Below are positions 1 through 12,131 of a stretch of 64,000 bases of DNA, one piece after another. The position numbers were made by a program, and so were the translations under genes. The stretch spans positions 310,001-374,000 of the forward strand of contig JAEVLN010000029.1 of the NCBI GenBank assembly GCA_018350325.1. Reading direction: 5' to 3'. Every line of letters begins with the position of its first letter. The first letter of the stretch is position 1. The DNA comes from Globodera rostochiensis (Eukaryota > Nematoda > Chromadorea > Rhabditida > Heteroderidae). The notes beneath the pieces were generated by a model, which saw only the letters and a program-made list of their open reading frames with translations, was not told the origin of the DNA and did no database searches.

Positions 1-595
1 GAATCAGCTGGCTAAAGAGCTTATGGGCGCATTGATCACGATCAGGCTCATCTGTTTACTAAAATAAAAAGCTTCAACTCTTAAAGCGCAATCAAAATTT
101 TGAATTACTACTCCATTGATAATTGTTTTGTTTTCTCATTATTACAAACATTTTCGTGTATTTTTTGAAGATTTAAACCTTTTGGGGTTGATACATAAAT
201 TATTTTTCACGTTTTTCAATTTTGGAAAAATGGTTCAATTCGAGTTTGTGGGTAAATTCTAAAACCCGAGCTCATATTCGTGCTCTACGCTTATTTTTAC
301 CGTAGAAAACCTTTAATTTTTTTTACGTCTGAATTCCAATTCTAAAGGATGTCCGTTTTTCCATAATTTTCAAAAAATCTAATCAAATAACAAATCGATT
401 TACATTCTCAATTTTTATTTTCTATTGACGAATTCGTAATCAACCATAAAAAGTCTAAATAGACATAAATTTTGTAAGCAAAAGAGCCTTATGTCGAGCA
501 TGCTAAGAAGACCCCCCATACCGGGGTGCACACGCAAAACATCGGAAGACTGGCGTTAGGCTAAGCGACGTAACAAGGTGTTGTGAAAATGTAAA

Positions 596-690
596 TTGAA
601 CTTTCAACATTTTGTTCGAATTCGGGTCAGGCATTTGCAATCGGTTAAAACGGAGGTCATATTCGAATTCTTCGCCTCCGAAAACTTTTG
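596..690 (+). repeat. Dispersed repeat, copy 1
   Basis: A segment containing TTTGTTCGAATTCGGGTCAG, a GGT-type core and ATTCTTCGCCTCCGAAAAC. Related copies lie at about 61022-61095 and 62705-62785 on the + strand and in reverse at about 22585-22640. All share the order TTCGRATCGGG, AATTGGT, a TTCGGATT-like stretch, then a CGCCTCCGAA-like box. No coding role is visible. Confidence 0.5.
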
Positions 691-1384
691 GGGCCACATT
701 TCTGCCTTAAAAACATTTTTTTGTTGACACAAAACCCAAATGTACCGCTTCCCCAACAATCCCAACCTTTTGGACCAAAAAAAACCTTAAGCATTAAACA
801 TAATAACACACCTTGAGGAATCATTTTAAAAGTTGAACCTGGAAACAACAGATCAATTAAACGCCGGTTGAACAAGACGATTTAAAATTATGACACACGA
901 ATTTTAAATATTAATTTAGTATATATATTAAAATGATCTAATTTTTAATGGTTAAAAAATTTGAAAGTAAATTTTAAATTTGCTAGAATGTCTCTTTAAT
1001 TCAAACTTCAATATTGGATAAAAGAATAGTCAAAATCAATAAAAAGATTTTTAATATTTAATGAATAAAATTTAAAATCAATAAAATTTTAACAAATATA
1101 GAAAATATAAAATGTGTAAAAAAGAACTCTTATATATATCACGTTTAACAAAACCAATGTATTACTAATTAATTGTAAATTAATATTAAAGCAAAACCAT
1201 CAAATGTTTGCAAAACTAAATATTAATCAGAAACAGCAAAAATTCAATGCGGATTTCGTTATACTGGTGGGTATGCTCTAGAATTACATAAGAAGATAAA
1301 AGTTTAAAAAGAAATAAAAAATAAACACGAGCTTTGAGTCAAATGACACTCTCCGGTGCTGAGGTTTAGTTTTTAAATCAATTA

Positions 1385-1435
1385 TTTAAATTGTTTAAAT
1401 AAAACAATGGATTTTTAAATCGAACTAACCTGCAA
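1385..1435. repeat. Repeat pair with 7640-7690
   Basis: The string ACAATGGATTTTTAAATCG followed by AACT and CCTGCAAA recurs near 7652-7690. The two copies are about 6.2 kb apart in the same orientation in block A1, so island DNA has been duplicated over kilobases as well as locally. Confidence 0.5.
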
Positions 1436-3239
1436 AATCTAATGGTTCCTGGAATCCTTAAAACCCGAATGCATAGTGAAATAGTGTTGGTCTGGCACAG
1501 ACATCAACGAAGGATCACAGTATGCAGGGCGGTTGAGTGTTAGCAAAAAAAAAATATAAATTATTATTAAAACCAAGATTAGAACTTATTTATTTTAAAA
1601 GAGATTTTTTAAACAATATACTCAAAAAAATATAACCAAAAGCTAAAATTTATAACACATAGAAAATAAATAAAAGTACGTAAACATATTTCTTTGAAAT
1701 TAAGTTGCCAAAAAGTTTGACTGAAATATATATATCCAATCTTAAAAAATACAAAAATTAATTTCTTACTTCTCGAAGAGCGATTTTGCACCAAAATATG
1801 GCGGTTTATATTATTATCAAATAAAATAACATAATATAAAATGGGATAGTAAAGATGTTAATTTATTTATTTAAATTAATATAAATAATTAAAATTTAAA
1901 AGTTTAATTGCAATTTCTACGAATTATTTATTTGTATTTAAATATTATCTGAAATCTCCAGTTTAGTTATTTTTAGTTAGTTTAAAATTAAAAAATGTTT
2001 GGCTTTTAAAATAAGTTAATTAATCATAAAAGTTTAAAAACGTGTACAACCAATCTTTAGAATTTCATTGTTTCTATAGATCCAATTAACAATATTGCCT
2101 CTCACTTTCATTTAATAATTAATATTATTATCCCCAGATGTGATCGAAGTTGAGTGCAGATTAATCAATCAGACAATTATCCAATGAAACAAACAATTAA
2201 TCTTTAAATTGTATTTAAACATGCAATCATATTTAATATAATCTTCATGTAAATTCTAATACTACTTAATAAAATCATTGTGGAACAATTATCAGCAAAT
2301 AAATATAAAAGCATTTTATTTAAAAAAAACTATACTATTTAAAAAATAAAATTTTAAAACAAAAATAAAATTTGATCATACTAATATAATAAGGGACTAA
2401 ATAAGCATGTTTTATTCCAATAACTAAATTATATGAAAATAAAATTAATAGCTATAATCAAACCTGTTAAAAATATTATATATAAGATCACTTTTATACC
2501 AGATTCTATATTTTTTAATAACAAACTAAAATCGATCTCAATTGTTTGGAACATTATGACTTTTTAAATTGTCTTGGATTTAAAGAAAATAAGCATTGCT
2601 GAAGTGAAACAATTAACAAAAAATGACTTATTAATCATAAATAATCAAAAGACGATTCAAATATAAATCAAAAATTAATCTTGACTATCGTTGATAAGAA
2701 CACTTAACCAAAAATTATATATTACAAACAGCATCAAAAATTTACTACATTTATCATGCGTATTAACATAATGTATTCCTATTTCAAAAGTACAATTATT
2801 TTTTTAAAATGATCCTTTTAACATTGCCAATTCATTTTAAAATCATTATATCAAACTTTCAACAAAAAATAAAAGAAAAGAAAAAATATAATGACATAGA
2901 GCAACGTGAAGATGGCGATTGCACGGATCACAGAAGCCGGGAGAAGTCAGAGTGGGGAAACTATAAAATCGGTAGTACAAAGATTTAAGTATTAAAAAAC
3001 AATCCTTGCAACAAAAACAAAAATTGAATATATAAGTTTAACAAAATATTTTTAGATATTTTATAATATTCCAAGGTTAATCAAAATTTAAATGGCGACA
3101 AACCCAATTTGCGAAAAACATACCAATACACCGCTAATTACGCAAAAGTAAACTAATTTTAAATAAAAACCAAAAAAGCATATAATGGCTTTAATATATC
3201 GATATTTGATGAACGAAATATTTATTAAGAAAGTTCATT

Positions 3240-4385
3240 TATTCCTTTGGCATACCGCGTCGAATAATAATAATTTTTGCTTTAAGAATTAATTTAATTA
3301 ATGAACTCACCGACCGCCGAACTTTCGAATTGGACAACGCCTTGGCGTTTTGCTTTTTTACCAAAAAATAAGATGTTTTGTCGAACCATTTCGACACCCC
3401 TGTGTGGGCCAATTTGATTGCTAAGATTAGATCACGACTACAAGCAGCGAACAGCTGTACTTTCTCGTCTAGGCTTTAATAATTAAATATGTCAATTCAT
3501 TCTTATTAAAATAAATAAATTTTGGGGGTTGAGAGGCATAGCCTCTCCCTCACAGCAGCGCCAAAAAATCTTTAACTAATCATTAAAAACAGAAAAAATA
3601 AATGTTAAACATCATTTCAAAAAATTCATAATAGAAAACTTTTTGGTCTCAAAAGATTTTTAAAGGTACGCGAAAACGCCAATTATAATATATTTTGGTA
3701 TTAAATTATTGTAATTAGTATTTCTTAAAATATAAAAAGCAAATTATGATAATGTATATATACCAAAATAGGCACAATTATAAAAATAAAAGAAAAAATT
3801 CAACTTTGTAAGATTTAAAAAAAGGGAAACAGATTTTAACAAGGTTTTTTGCACCTTACATAGATCATGTCCAAATCATCATGAGAGGTAAAAAAAGTTA
3901 TATTTCAGGAAAAAAATAATATTCCAAATAACAATCTAAAGAAAATTCACATGTATGAATATTTTATATTATATAATCATTGACAATAAAAAGAACCAAA
4001 ATTTAAAAGATCATTAAAAACAAGTTATAAAAAAATTATAACTCTTGTTGCACACCAAAGCTTGTTAATGTTAATTGTTTACTAGTTTTCATATTATGCA
4101 CAAGTCCCCTTTTTTGTGTCACACTCTTGTATTTTTCGAGCCAATGAAAATAGCTTCAGCCTTTATCGCCAGCGAAGGGACAGTCTCGTGCGGTGGAGAG
4201 AGCAGTCAAAACACTATTAAGTGTTCAAATGGCTCCGTAAAAAAGCATTCGTTCATACAAATTGTAAATGGGGAGGTACGCAAATAAAAAACAAAAACAT
4301 ATAAAGTCTTTAAAATCGATATTTTATCCTTTTGGCATACCGAGTCGAATAATAATATTCTTTAAATAATTAATTTAATTAAATA
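3240..4385. repeat. Direct repeats, CCTTTTGGCATACCG type
   Basis: At 3240-3300 and 4325-4385 the sequence reads CCTTTGGCATACCGCGTCGA and CCTTTTGGCATACCGAGTCG, then AATAATAAT and a TTAATTTAATTA tail. Both copies are preceded by an ATCGATAT string. Their spacing is about 1.1 kb. Confidence 0.55.
3301..3478. other. Coding-like island of unresolved strand
   Basis: This GC-richer island is open in several frames. On + an ATG frame (3301-3417) starts MNSPTAELSNW and a second frame running to 3478 contains FDTPVWANLIAKIRSRLQ. On - a frame of more than 50 codons ends at a good donor-like GTGAGT just left of 3310. No family is recognised in any reading. It is listed because it shows why the islands in these blocks cannot be assigned a strand by open frame alone. 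Confidence 0.3.
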
Positions 4386-5248
4386 AAATTAAAAATCTAA
4401 AAAAACAATTAGCATGTGTTACAAGAAGACAAGCGCAAGAATGACAAAGGATTAGAAAAAACATTGGAAAAATAAATTATAATATTAAATTCAAAACTAA
4501 AAAGTGTTTAAATATTTAAGTAAATAAATTTGATGATTACCCAATTATTTTCAACAAACAACGACTACGTTAACTGCAATGAAAAACACGTTCGCTGCTC
4601 TTAAATGCTATTAGATTTATTAAGGTAAAAATAAATCATTTTTTTATAATAATTGAAAATAATTTTGCAACCGCATAAACTGGCATAAAAGACCTTGATA
4701 GCTCGTTACAGTATGTAAATTAAAAAATTTATATATATTAATAGTCAAATAACTACCTATTTATTTTTTTTTTGAAATTCAAAGAGTATAAAAAATTTGG
4801 AAATTACTTATTGCGGATTATTTTGCTTTGGCAGTCACTTATTGCTGAAGCTTAATTATAAGAATCTCTACCATTTCTTAATAAAAAAAAAAAGATTTCT
4901 TTTAAAAATTATTTGTTGAAGTACGAGTTTAATTAAGACCCCCCACCCGCTAACAAAAATGTGCGGATTATCATCTTCACAATGGATGGCTGCACAAGAA
5001 CATGAAAATTAATTAAGAATTTGATAATTGTTTACACAAATATGATTAACAAACTTCCAATAATTATATAAAGTATATGAAAATGTAAACAAAAAATTGT
5101 ATTTTTAAAACTATAAAATAGTTTTTTGTAATCTAAACCAGTTTTAAGAATGTGAAACTAAATAAATTGTTGGTTAACAGATATATTGGTTTGGGATTTG
5201 TAAAATATCACTGTTATACTGTATTCTCTAAAAAATAATTTCATTCAA

Positions 5249-5428
5249 ATGGGGAAGACCCCTGCACGCATCCTCCATGACCCTGGATTGCCCGACACTT
5301 TTGAAGCGGCGAGAGTGTTGGCGTCCTCGTCACACAACGGGCATCGACTGTACTTCCTAGAATGGAAAAACGGCACGATCAAAAATATTAGTTCGCTGAG
5401 GGGCGATATACCGATCAAACTAAATTAA
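5249..5428 (+). CDS. Short ORF, 59 aa, unknown
   Basis: An ATG-to-TAA frame of 59 codons covers a GC-rich island in the A-rich block. The product begins MGKTPARILHDPGLPDTF and later contains LYFLEWKNGTI. Composition is balanced (R, K, E, D, G, P) and unlike a translation of the surrounding AT-rich DNA. No GT donor follows closely before the stop, so if real it is a complete small gene or a terminal exon. No signal peptide, membrane segment or family motif is recognised. Related W-N-G-T wording appears in a few other islands on the A-rich strand (about 36.15 kb on -, 230-270 on +), which may be chance. Transcript evidence would settle it. Confidence 0.35.
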   Translation: MGKTPARILHDPGLPDTFEAARVLASSSHNGHRLYFLEWKNGTIKNISSLRGDIPIKLN

Positions 5429-5476
5429 ATCAAAAAAATAATAAACCATCGATTTTTATTTAAAATTTAAAAAAAA

Positions 5477-5783
5477 GCTTTGATCGAAGAGGGGGCCAAT
5501 GTTGAAAGTAAAGGCCGCGCAAATAAAAGACCATCAAATTTACCAAAATGACAAAGAGTTTTTAATTTTAAAATATATAATAAAAAAGTGATTCTGGAAT
5601 AAATTTAAAATTCATATACGAATTTTTCAAGAAAAGTTATTCATATAAATTTTTATTTTTTTTTTGTCAAAATTTAAGAGTGGCGCAACTGCTTAAACCA
5701 TGTCACCAAAAGGTTTGATGGAAGTGGGGACCACTGTTGAAAGTAAAAGCCGCACAAATAAAAAAAAACACATTATAATTTAA
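5477..5783 (+). repeat. Tandemly duplicated island with ankyrin-like frame
   Basis: Two copies of an island lie 220-230 bp apart. Copy 1 (5477-5551) has an open + frame containing ALIEEGANVESKGRANKRP. Copy 2 (5700-5783, with ATG) contains GLMEVGTTVESKSRTNK. Both share the DNA core GTTGAAAGTAAA followed by RGCCGCRCAAATAAAA. The L-I/M-E-x-G-x-x-V-x-x-K pattern resembles the end of an ankyrin repeat (LLxxGAdvnaKD), but only about a third of a repeat is present, so this is a suggestion. Confidence 0.35.
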
Positions 5784-6155
5784 ATAAAATCAAAAAATAA
5801 TAAATACAATACGTTTACGCGTTTTTAATTTTAAAATATACGTTAAAAACGTTATACTTATAAACTTTTTTTTGCCAAAATTTAACGATGGACACAATGA
5901 AGTAAAAAAAATTTGTGGGCGCAGATTCATAGATACCGAAATAGACTTTCTTGACAAGTGGGCCGGACACCAACCCATCATAATTTATTAATAAAAAAAA
6001 ACTATAAAACATATATTTATTTTAAATAAATCAAAAGTTTAAAGTTGAAATAAAAATTTTACATTATTACCAAACAAGCAATACCAAGACGGCTCAATGA
6101 ATGAAAAAGTTTAAATTCATTATCGAATAAGTAACTTATCCCTACGGACTTTTAG

Positions 6156-6410
6156 ATAAAAGGTTTTCAAACAATAGGAAAAAGTTACCTATTAAAATTT
6201 GAAAACAATAGCGAAAGGTTTAATTTTTTCAAGCCCCAAAGTAGACCCTTCCTTCCAAAGCCCCCTAAATTTGATATTCTTGAAAGGTTCAGCAAAAAAG
6301 CCGGTAGGATAAAAGAGCTTCCAAAACTAAAAAACAAAGGGAGAAGTAGCGGCAAGGGCAGCAAGAAAAACAGCGAGAAAAAGAATCTTCTAGCATTATT
6401 CTTTGGTTGA
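6156..6410 (+). CDS. Candidate exon, 84 codons, basic low-complexity tail
   Basis: An open + frame follows a CTTTTAG acceptor-like site at 6155 and runs to TGA at 6408-6410. It has no initiating ATG, so it would be an internal or last exon. The reading contains KPPKFDILERFSKKAGRIKE and then a Lys/Gly/Ser-rich stretch (GRSSGKGSKKNSEKK), giving a basic C-terminal tail. The opposite strand is open for longer (6185-6520) but translates to improbable Phe/Leu/Pro runs, so the + reading is preferred. No known family is recognised. Confidence 0.4.
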   Translation: MKGFQTIGKSYLLKFENNSERFNFFKPQSRPFLPKPPKFDILERFSKKAGRIKELPKLKNKGRSSGKGSKKNSEKKNLLALFFG

Positions 6411-9400
6411 GGGTCCATCGTATAAAAATGGAATTTGTGTTTAATTACCATATTAATACATGGAATACATAGATTAAAGGCCAAGTAGTAAAAAACCGGA
6501 ATACGCTGATAACAGCTCACAGTTGATCGACCAGCGTTCAGTGGTCAATGATACACAGAAATAGATAAAACAATTAATAATTTTTAAGAGACACTTCGAG
6601 TTTTTTCCTCGTTAAAATGGATTGACTGATCAAGAATCTCTGACGCTTATGTAGGCTCTTCCAAGAAAAGAAAAAATAATTGTATTAAATTCAAAAAGGA
6701 CTCAAAATCGATAAAAAGCGCGTTAAAGGCAATAGCAAACTTTAACTTGATAGTAATTTATTTAATATACAAACCAATATTCTAATATTAATTGATAAAA
6801 GAAAAAAGAACATTACTAAAACTATCAAATATAACCATTAAAAATAAATCTGATCGCATTAATTCACAGGGCCTAAAAGTCATTTTTTATAATAAATAAT
6901 ATAAAAAACAAAATATAAACACAATAAAACAAATAGATAAAAAAGCTATTCTTTTTTCTTAGCCGCCCATCAAATAGATAATATCGTTCCCAGAGCAAAA
7001 TTTTAAAATTAATAAGAACGAAACTTTCCACATGTAAGAATGATGCAACTAAATTTTTAGACCTTTGATATTCAATCTTTCTTTTCTCTCCCATTTCTGA
7101 CTCTCAAGAAAATGGGTTATGTAAAGCAACCTAACAACGCATTGATTATTAAATTTTAGTTAGAAGAAGAAAAAATCAATTTAAAGCAAACTGCCTTAAA
7201 TAATATGTCACAAAAATAATAAACATGTTAGTTATTGTCAAATCTATTAGATTTCATAGAATTTGATAAATTCTTCTGGAGTTTAGGTTACGTGATTGCC
7301 ACCTTCAAGGTCGTTATTTTCAAAACTAAGTAATAAATATTAATAATAAATAATCAATACAAATCAGCAAACCGCCCACTAATTGCTCAGCTTCTGTTAT
7401 CAAAAATTAAGTATATTATAAAATGTTAAACATGTTAAGAAGAAGTAAACCTCTTTAAATTTAAAAAATAATGCTTCGTTGATGCATGACACTTAGGCAT
7501 TCTTAAATATTGTGTATGTTAAAATGTACAAATTGAAAATAAATAAATCACAGCCCAAATGGCAACAATGGCCAATGCGGATTATTGGACACTCACCAGC
7601 CAGGGGGTGAAGTCACGCGGGCAGAAAAATGTATTTTTTAAATCATTTAAATACAACAATGGATTTTTAAATCGAACTGCCTGCAAATTTAACATAATTT
7701 AATAATAAAGGTTTCAGAACGTTTGGATTTAATTCCCTTTAATATTATTTGAAAAAACGACCCAGTTACCCAATAATTGTTGAGAAACGGTACCGTCGCC
7801 ACCGAGTCGAGAATGTGTCGTCCATCCTTTGATTTAAATTGTCTTGTTTTCTTGATAGCCTGGGCTTATCAGGATCAATGCTTATATTATCATCAATTGA
7901 AAAGTAATTAAAATATTAAGTGCCCAACTTTTACTACAACAAAGCCATCATAGTTTGTTTTTATTAGACACCTCCATTAAACGAATAAAAAAAAAAGCTT
8001 TATATTTTAGCTTAAAATAATGATTCTACTAATAAATATATTAAAAATCTCTAACAATAAATGGATATGATAATATTTATTTAGACTCATGTGCACAACA
8101 TTTCATTGCGTTATAAAATAAAGACAATAACCCACAAATTGTTACTCTATCTTATAATATCCATTTTAGTTTTAAACAGTTTTATATATTAAAAATCATT
8201 TAAAGCAAAACTAATAAATCCGTAAGCTGATGTTAAAAGGGTGCTTCTAAACCTGGGGGTATAAGCAAAAATACATAAATAAGAATAAATTTTGAAACGT
8301 TAAAGATTGAATTTGTTCAAAGCACTGTAAAAAGTTTTCAAAAATAATTATGATAAATATCGCAACCAACACAATGTTAAAATAAACGCAGTCCAACGGG
8401 AACGGGCATTGGCCCCGGCCCTGGTACATCATCTCAACCCGCCTTAGGCAGGCAGTGCTGCAAGATTATTAAAAGATTAAATAAAAAAACAGATTTTTAT
8501 TTATATAAAAAAACAATAAAATAACCTATGCACGCTTAATTTAATAAGAAAAAAGGGCGTTAATAATTAAATATATCTACAGAAAATTATAAATTGTGGG
8601 CTCATCAACTGTAGTCCCTCGTCCTTCTCTATTCCGTTGCTGGACGAAAAGTCCGCCACGTCAATCGAATAGTAGTCAGTCGCAGAAGTCAATGCAGCCG
8701 CAACCTTTTAAATCTCACATTTAAATGCATTCTAAACACGTCCTATAGTGAGGGGAGTTTCGGTAAAAAATCCAGAAAATTTTATTTTTAAACATTGTAA
8801 TCTCAAATTGTGCTATAAAACAAATTTACTAATTAAAAAATAAACGAACAAAAGCCCATTTTCTCAAAATTAAAATAACTAGCATCCAATTATAAAACAC
8901 ATTAGATGAAACATTCATTACTTAAAGTTATTTTATTGACTATTTGGACTATGAGTTCTAATCAAACGATAATAAAAAAATTTAACTATATTTTGAGTGA
9001 AAAATGATAAATAAAATAAAAAAATTACAAAACGATTCAAAAATTAAGAAATCATTTTATGGATATGGATGACATTGCGTTCGAAAACTTTGGAGAAAAT
9101 TTAAAAAAAACAAAAATAACTCTTTTAATACAAAAACTTTCAAAAACATAGAATATTAAAAGTTATTTATACCAAAATGAAAATTAAATAATATGCGGCA
9201 AATTTCGCTCGATCACATACGAGCTGGTCGGTAGTAGTAGAACTATGTACCGCTAGAGTAATCGACGAAACTGTGGATTATGTGGTTTAATGCAATCAAA
9301 CTCAATAAATGCATTTCATTATAAAAGCTAGTTACGATTCACCAAGAAATTATTAAATAAAATTTATAAACCCATAAATTTATTAAAAAGAAATTCCTAG

Positions 9401-10836
9401 ATACACAGTAAAAAATTAATTAAAAATTTTATAAAGGTCCGAATTAAAAAAAATATTTTATACAAATAACGTACAGATCAAAAGAATAAATTATTTTTGT
9501 CATCGGCGGAGCTAAAGTTACTTTATAATACTTTACAAAAAAAAACTACTGTTAATTAGTCACTAATAAACTTTTCGAGTCAATGCTTCGGTTTGGCGAA
9601 GGAGCCCTCAACACGATTCATTAACTTTTATAAAAAAGTCCAATTTAAAAAGTATTTAAAATATTTGTCAAATTAACAAAAATTTGGATAATTTATTAAC
9701 GATGTTATTTTTTCATCTAAATGTTCCAGCAAAAACTTATTACAATTTAAAACAACCAGTTTGATGCTGTCAAGATTGTCCGATGCTAAGCTCATTGTAA
9801 ACATTGCTCGATTATTGGATAAGCAAAAAACCAACTACAATTTTAAATAAATCAAAAAAAAATTCATTCAAAGTTAAATATAAGTGGCCACATCATAAAT
9901 CTTTCAAAAACTATATAATAATAATTGAATACAATAACCTAACAATCACTAAAAAAGTTAGGCGTGAATTTTCATAAAAACAAATAGTAAAAAGTAGCAC
10001 GATTCATCAACTTAGCTAATATTAGTAAAACCCCAGTGTTACAACTTCTTGTGGGCCGGTACGGGAGTTTTAAATGTAAAAGAAAAAAATAATATAAAAG
10101 TTAGGAGATTGCGCAATAGACACCCATCGTAGAAATTGCATTTTATCTAATGCAGCGTAATTCATATTTTTAATTTAAATCCTTGTATTTTTTGCAATAA
10201 AGAATCAATGTTCCGCAACTGGCTTTTAACGATCTACTTATAAAAACGGGTTCTGTCGGTAGTAATATATATAATTTAATAAATATATTTTTTAACCAAA
10301 TTGTAATGCAAGTTTAAACCGGGTTTTGATCTTTATTTAAACACTAATTTATAAATTTAGATGCTCTTAAATGCTTTTACTATTGTTTTAATTTTTTGTT
10401 TTTATTTGAGTTATTCATTGTAATTAAATAAATGATGGGGCGCATATTTCCTTCGTTGGTGAGCCAAATACTCTGCTTCATGCGCTCTGGGCAAAATTCC
10501 AAAATACGGAGGCGAAAGCTCACGATTTATGAAATTAAAAAAAACATATCAAAAATTTAAAAGTCGCTGGATATCAAGAATATAATATCTGGTGGTTAAC
10601 AGTAAAAAATAAATATGACTAAAATAAATTTAACGATTTTGTTTTTTAAATTTAAAAAAACTAATTAAACCAAAAAAAACAATGGCATTCTCTTACTGGT
10701 AGCACCTAATGGTTGCCCAACCGTCGCCAGCTAGTGATCGATCAGACCATCGATCGATCTGAGCCAAGGGACCGTCCCCATTGAGGAAAGAGCTGTAAGG
10801 AAGCGAGCGTGTCCAGCTGGCTGGGACGGTTAAAAC

Positions 10837-10955
10837 TAGGGTTGTCACCCCGACCCCGTCCCCGACCCCGCATTTTAGGTCATTTTTTGGCGTTTTCCCC
10901 GACCCCGACACTTCTAACCCCGAACCCCATCCCCGACTCGGGGTCGGGGTTAGCA
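10837..10955. mobile_element. Degenerate hAT-like MITE with CCCCGAC repeats
   Basis: The left end TAGGGTTGTCACCCCGACCC resembles the TAGGGTTG ends of the 53.5-kb hAT element. The right end reads as CGGGGTCGGGGTTAGCATA, an imperfect inverted partner. Inside are repeated CCCCGACCCCG units. The flanks are GTTAAAAC and ATTAAAAAC, similar but not an exact 8-bp duplication. The - strand open frame across it is a by-product of the repeat. Confidence 0.4.
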
Positions 10956-12065
10956 TAATTAAAAACAAGTAAAATTGAAAATACGGCCATGAATTTTAGT
11001 TAAAGACGTTAACTAAACCACAATAAGTCTAAAAGACTACTTAATTTATTAGTTGAGAAAAAATTAAAATGAATTATTGAAAGTGTAATACTACATTTAT
11101 TACAATTTTATTTATTAAAGATTAAATCAACACGCAACAACAAATACATAAGACTGGGTGCTCTCACCTGACAAAAAATATATAATTAGAAAAATGACAC
11201 TATTATTCAACAGCTACATTTACAGAGGCTATTTTAGATGAAATACGTTTGGTCATCATTTAAAGTTTTAAAACTTATTGGCAAGTGACGCAAAGATTAT
11301 TCACCGCAACCAAATTGTATGCTCAGAAAAAGGGTGACGAAGAGGAGTAACGAAGAGGACCGTGACGACACACATATTGGTACTTTGAAATCATCGCTTC
11401 ATAACAATATTTATTAATAACGGTTGATATCAAACTATGTCAATGTAAAATTTAATATAATTATACATTAAAGAAACGTTATAAATAAATTTACTTTAAA
11501 AAATAAATTTAAAGCAAGTTTACGAATATGAAATTTTAACTAAAGGATTGTCTATTCAAAACATTTGTAACAAAAATATACATAGGAAATAAATGCATTT
11601 ACTAATAAAAACCGTAAAGCTTTATGGATAAATTATGAAAAAAATTCCAATAAAAAATTGCTTGGTAATAATTGTAAAATAAAACATCTATAAGATCATT
11701 TTAATACATTACTTAATTATCTAATTTACAATAACAATCATCATGTAGAACTGCAGGACAACATAAATTTCTTTCCATTATCAAACCTCGAAACCCTAGT
11801 TCGAGAAAGTCCGTATGATTGATAATGAACGTCTTCATTTTTTTAAATTTCTTTTTAAAAATGCAACAAAAAAAAATATTTAGCATGGAAAGCACTAATC
11901 CAAATAAACTAAAATATACTATAAACATTTGAACTCAAGCATTACTCATCTAGTCAATATATTGTGAATTGTTATTTATTAAAAACTATCTATTAAATAA
12001 TAAAAAAAACTGAGACAAAATGACATTATTTTACAAATATGATATATTAGCTTAAATTTGAAGAT

Positions 12066-12131
12066 GCTTTGTATGCATTTTTTGCCTCATTTAGCACACT
12101 TGGCGACCCCATCAACCCGAAAACGATTTTT
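12066..12131 (+). pseudogene. Scrambled srsx receptor fragment
   Basis: The stretch TTGTATGCATTTTTTGCCTC (continuing ATTT) is identical to part of exon 3 of the srsx gene at 61457. It is followed at once by GCACACTTGGCGACCCCA, identical to part of exon 5 of that gene (about 61969), and then CAACCCGAAAA, also from exon 5. In the intact gene these parts are nearly 500 bp apart. This is therefore a remnant of a second, closely related srsx sequence with a large internal deletion, not a functional gene. Confidence 0.7.

Noticed and set aside
6185..6520. 111-codon open frame on the - strand
   Set aside because: The translation contains long Phe/Leu/Pro runs that are simply the complement of a Lys/Ser/Gly-rich + reading. 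The + frame at 6156-6410 with an acceptor-like site is the better explanation, though neither is proven.
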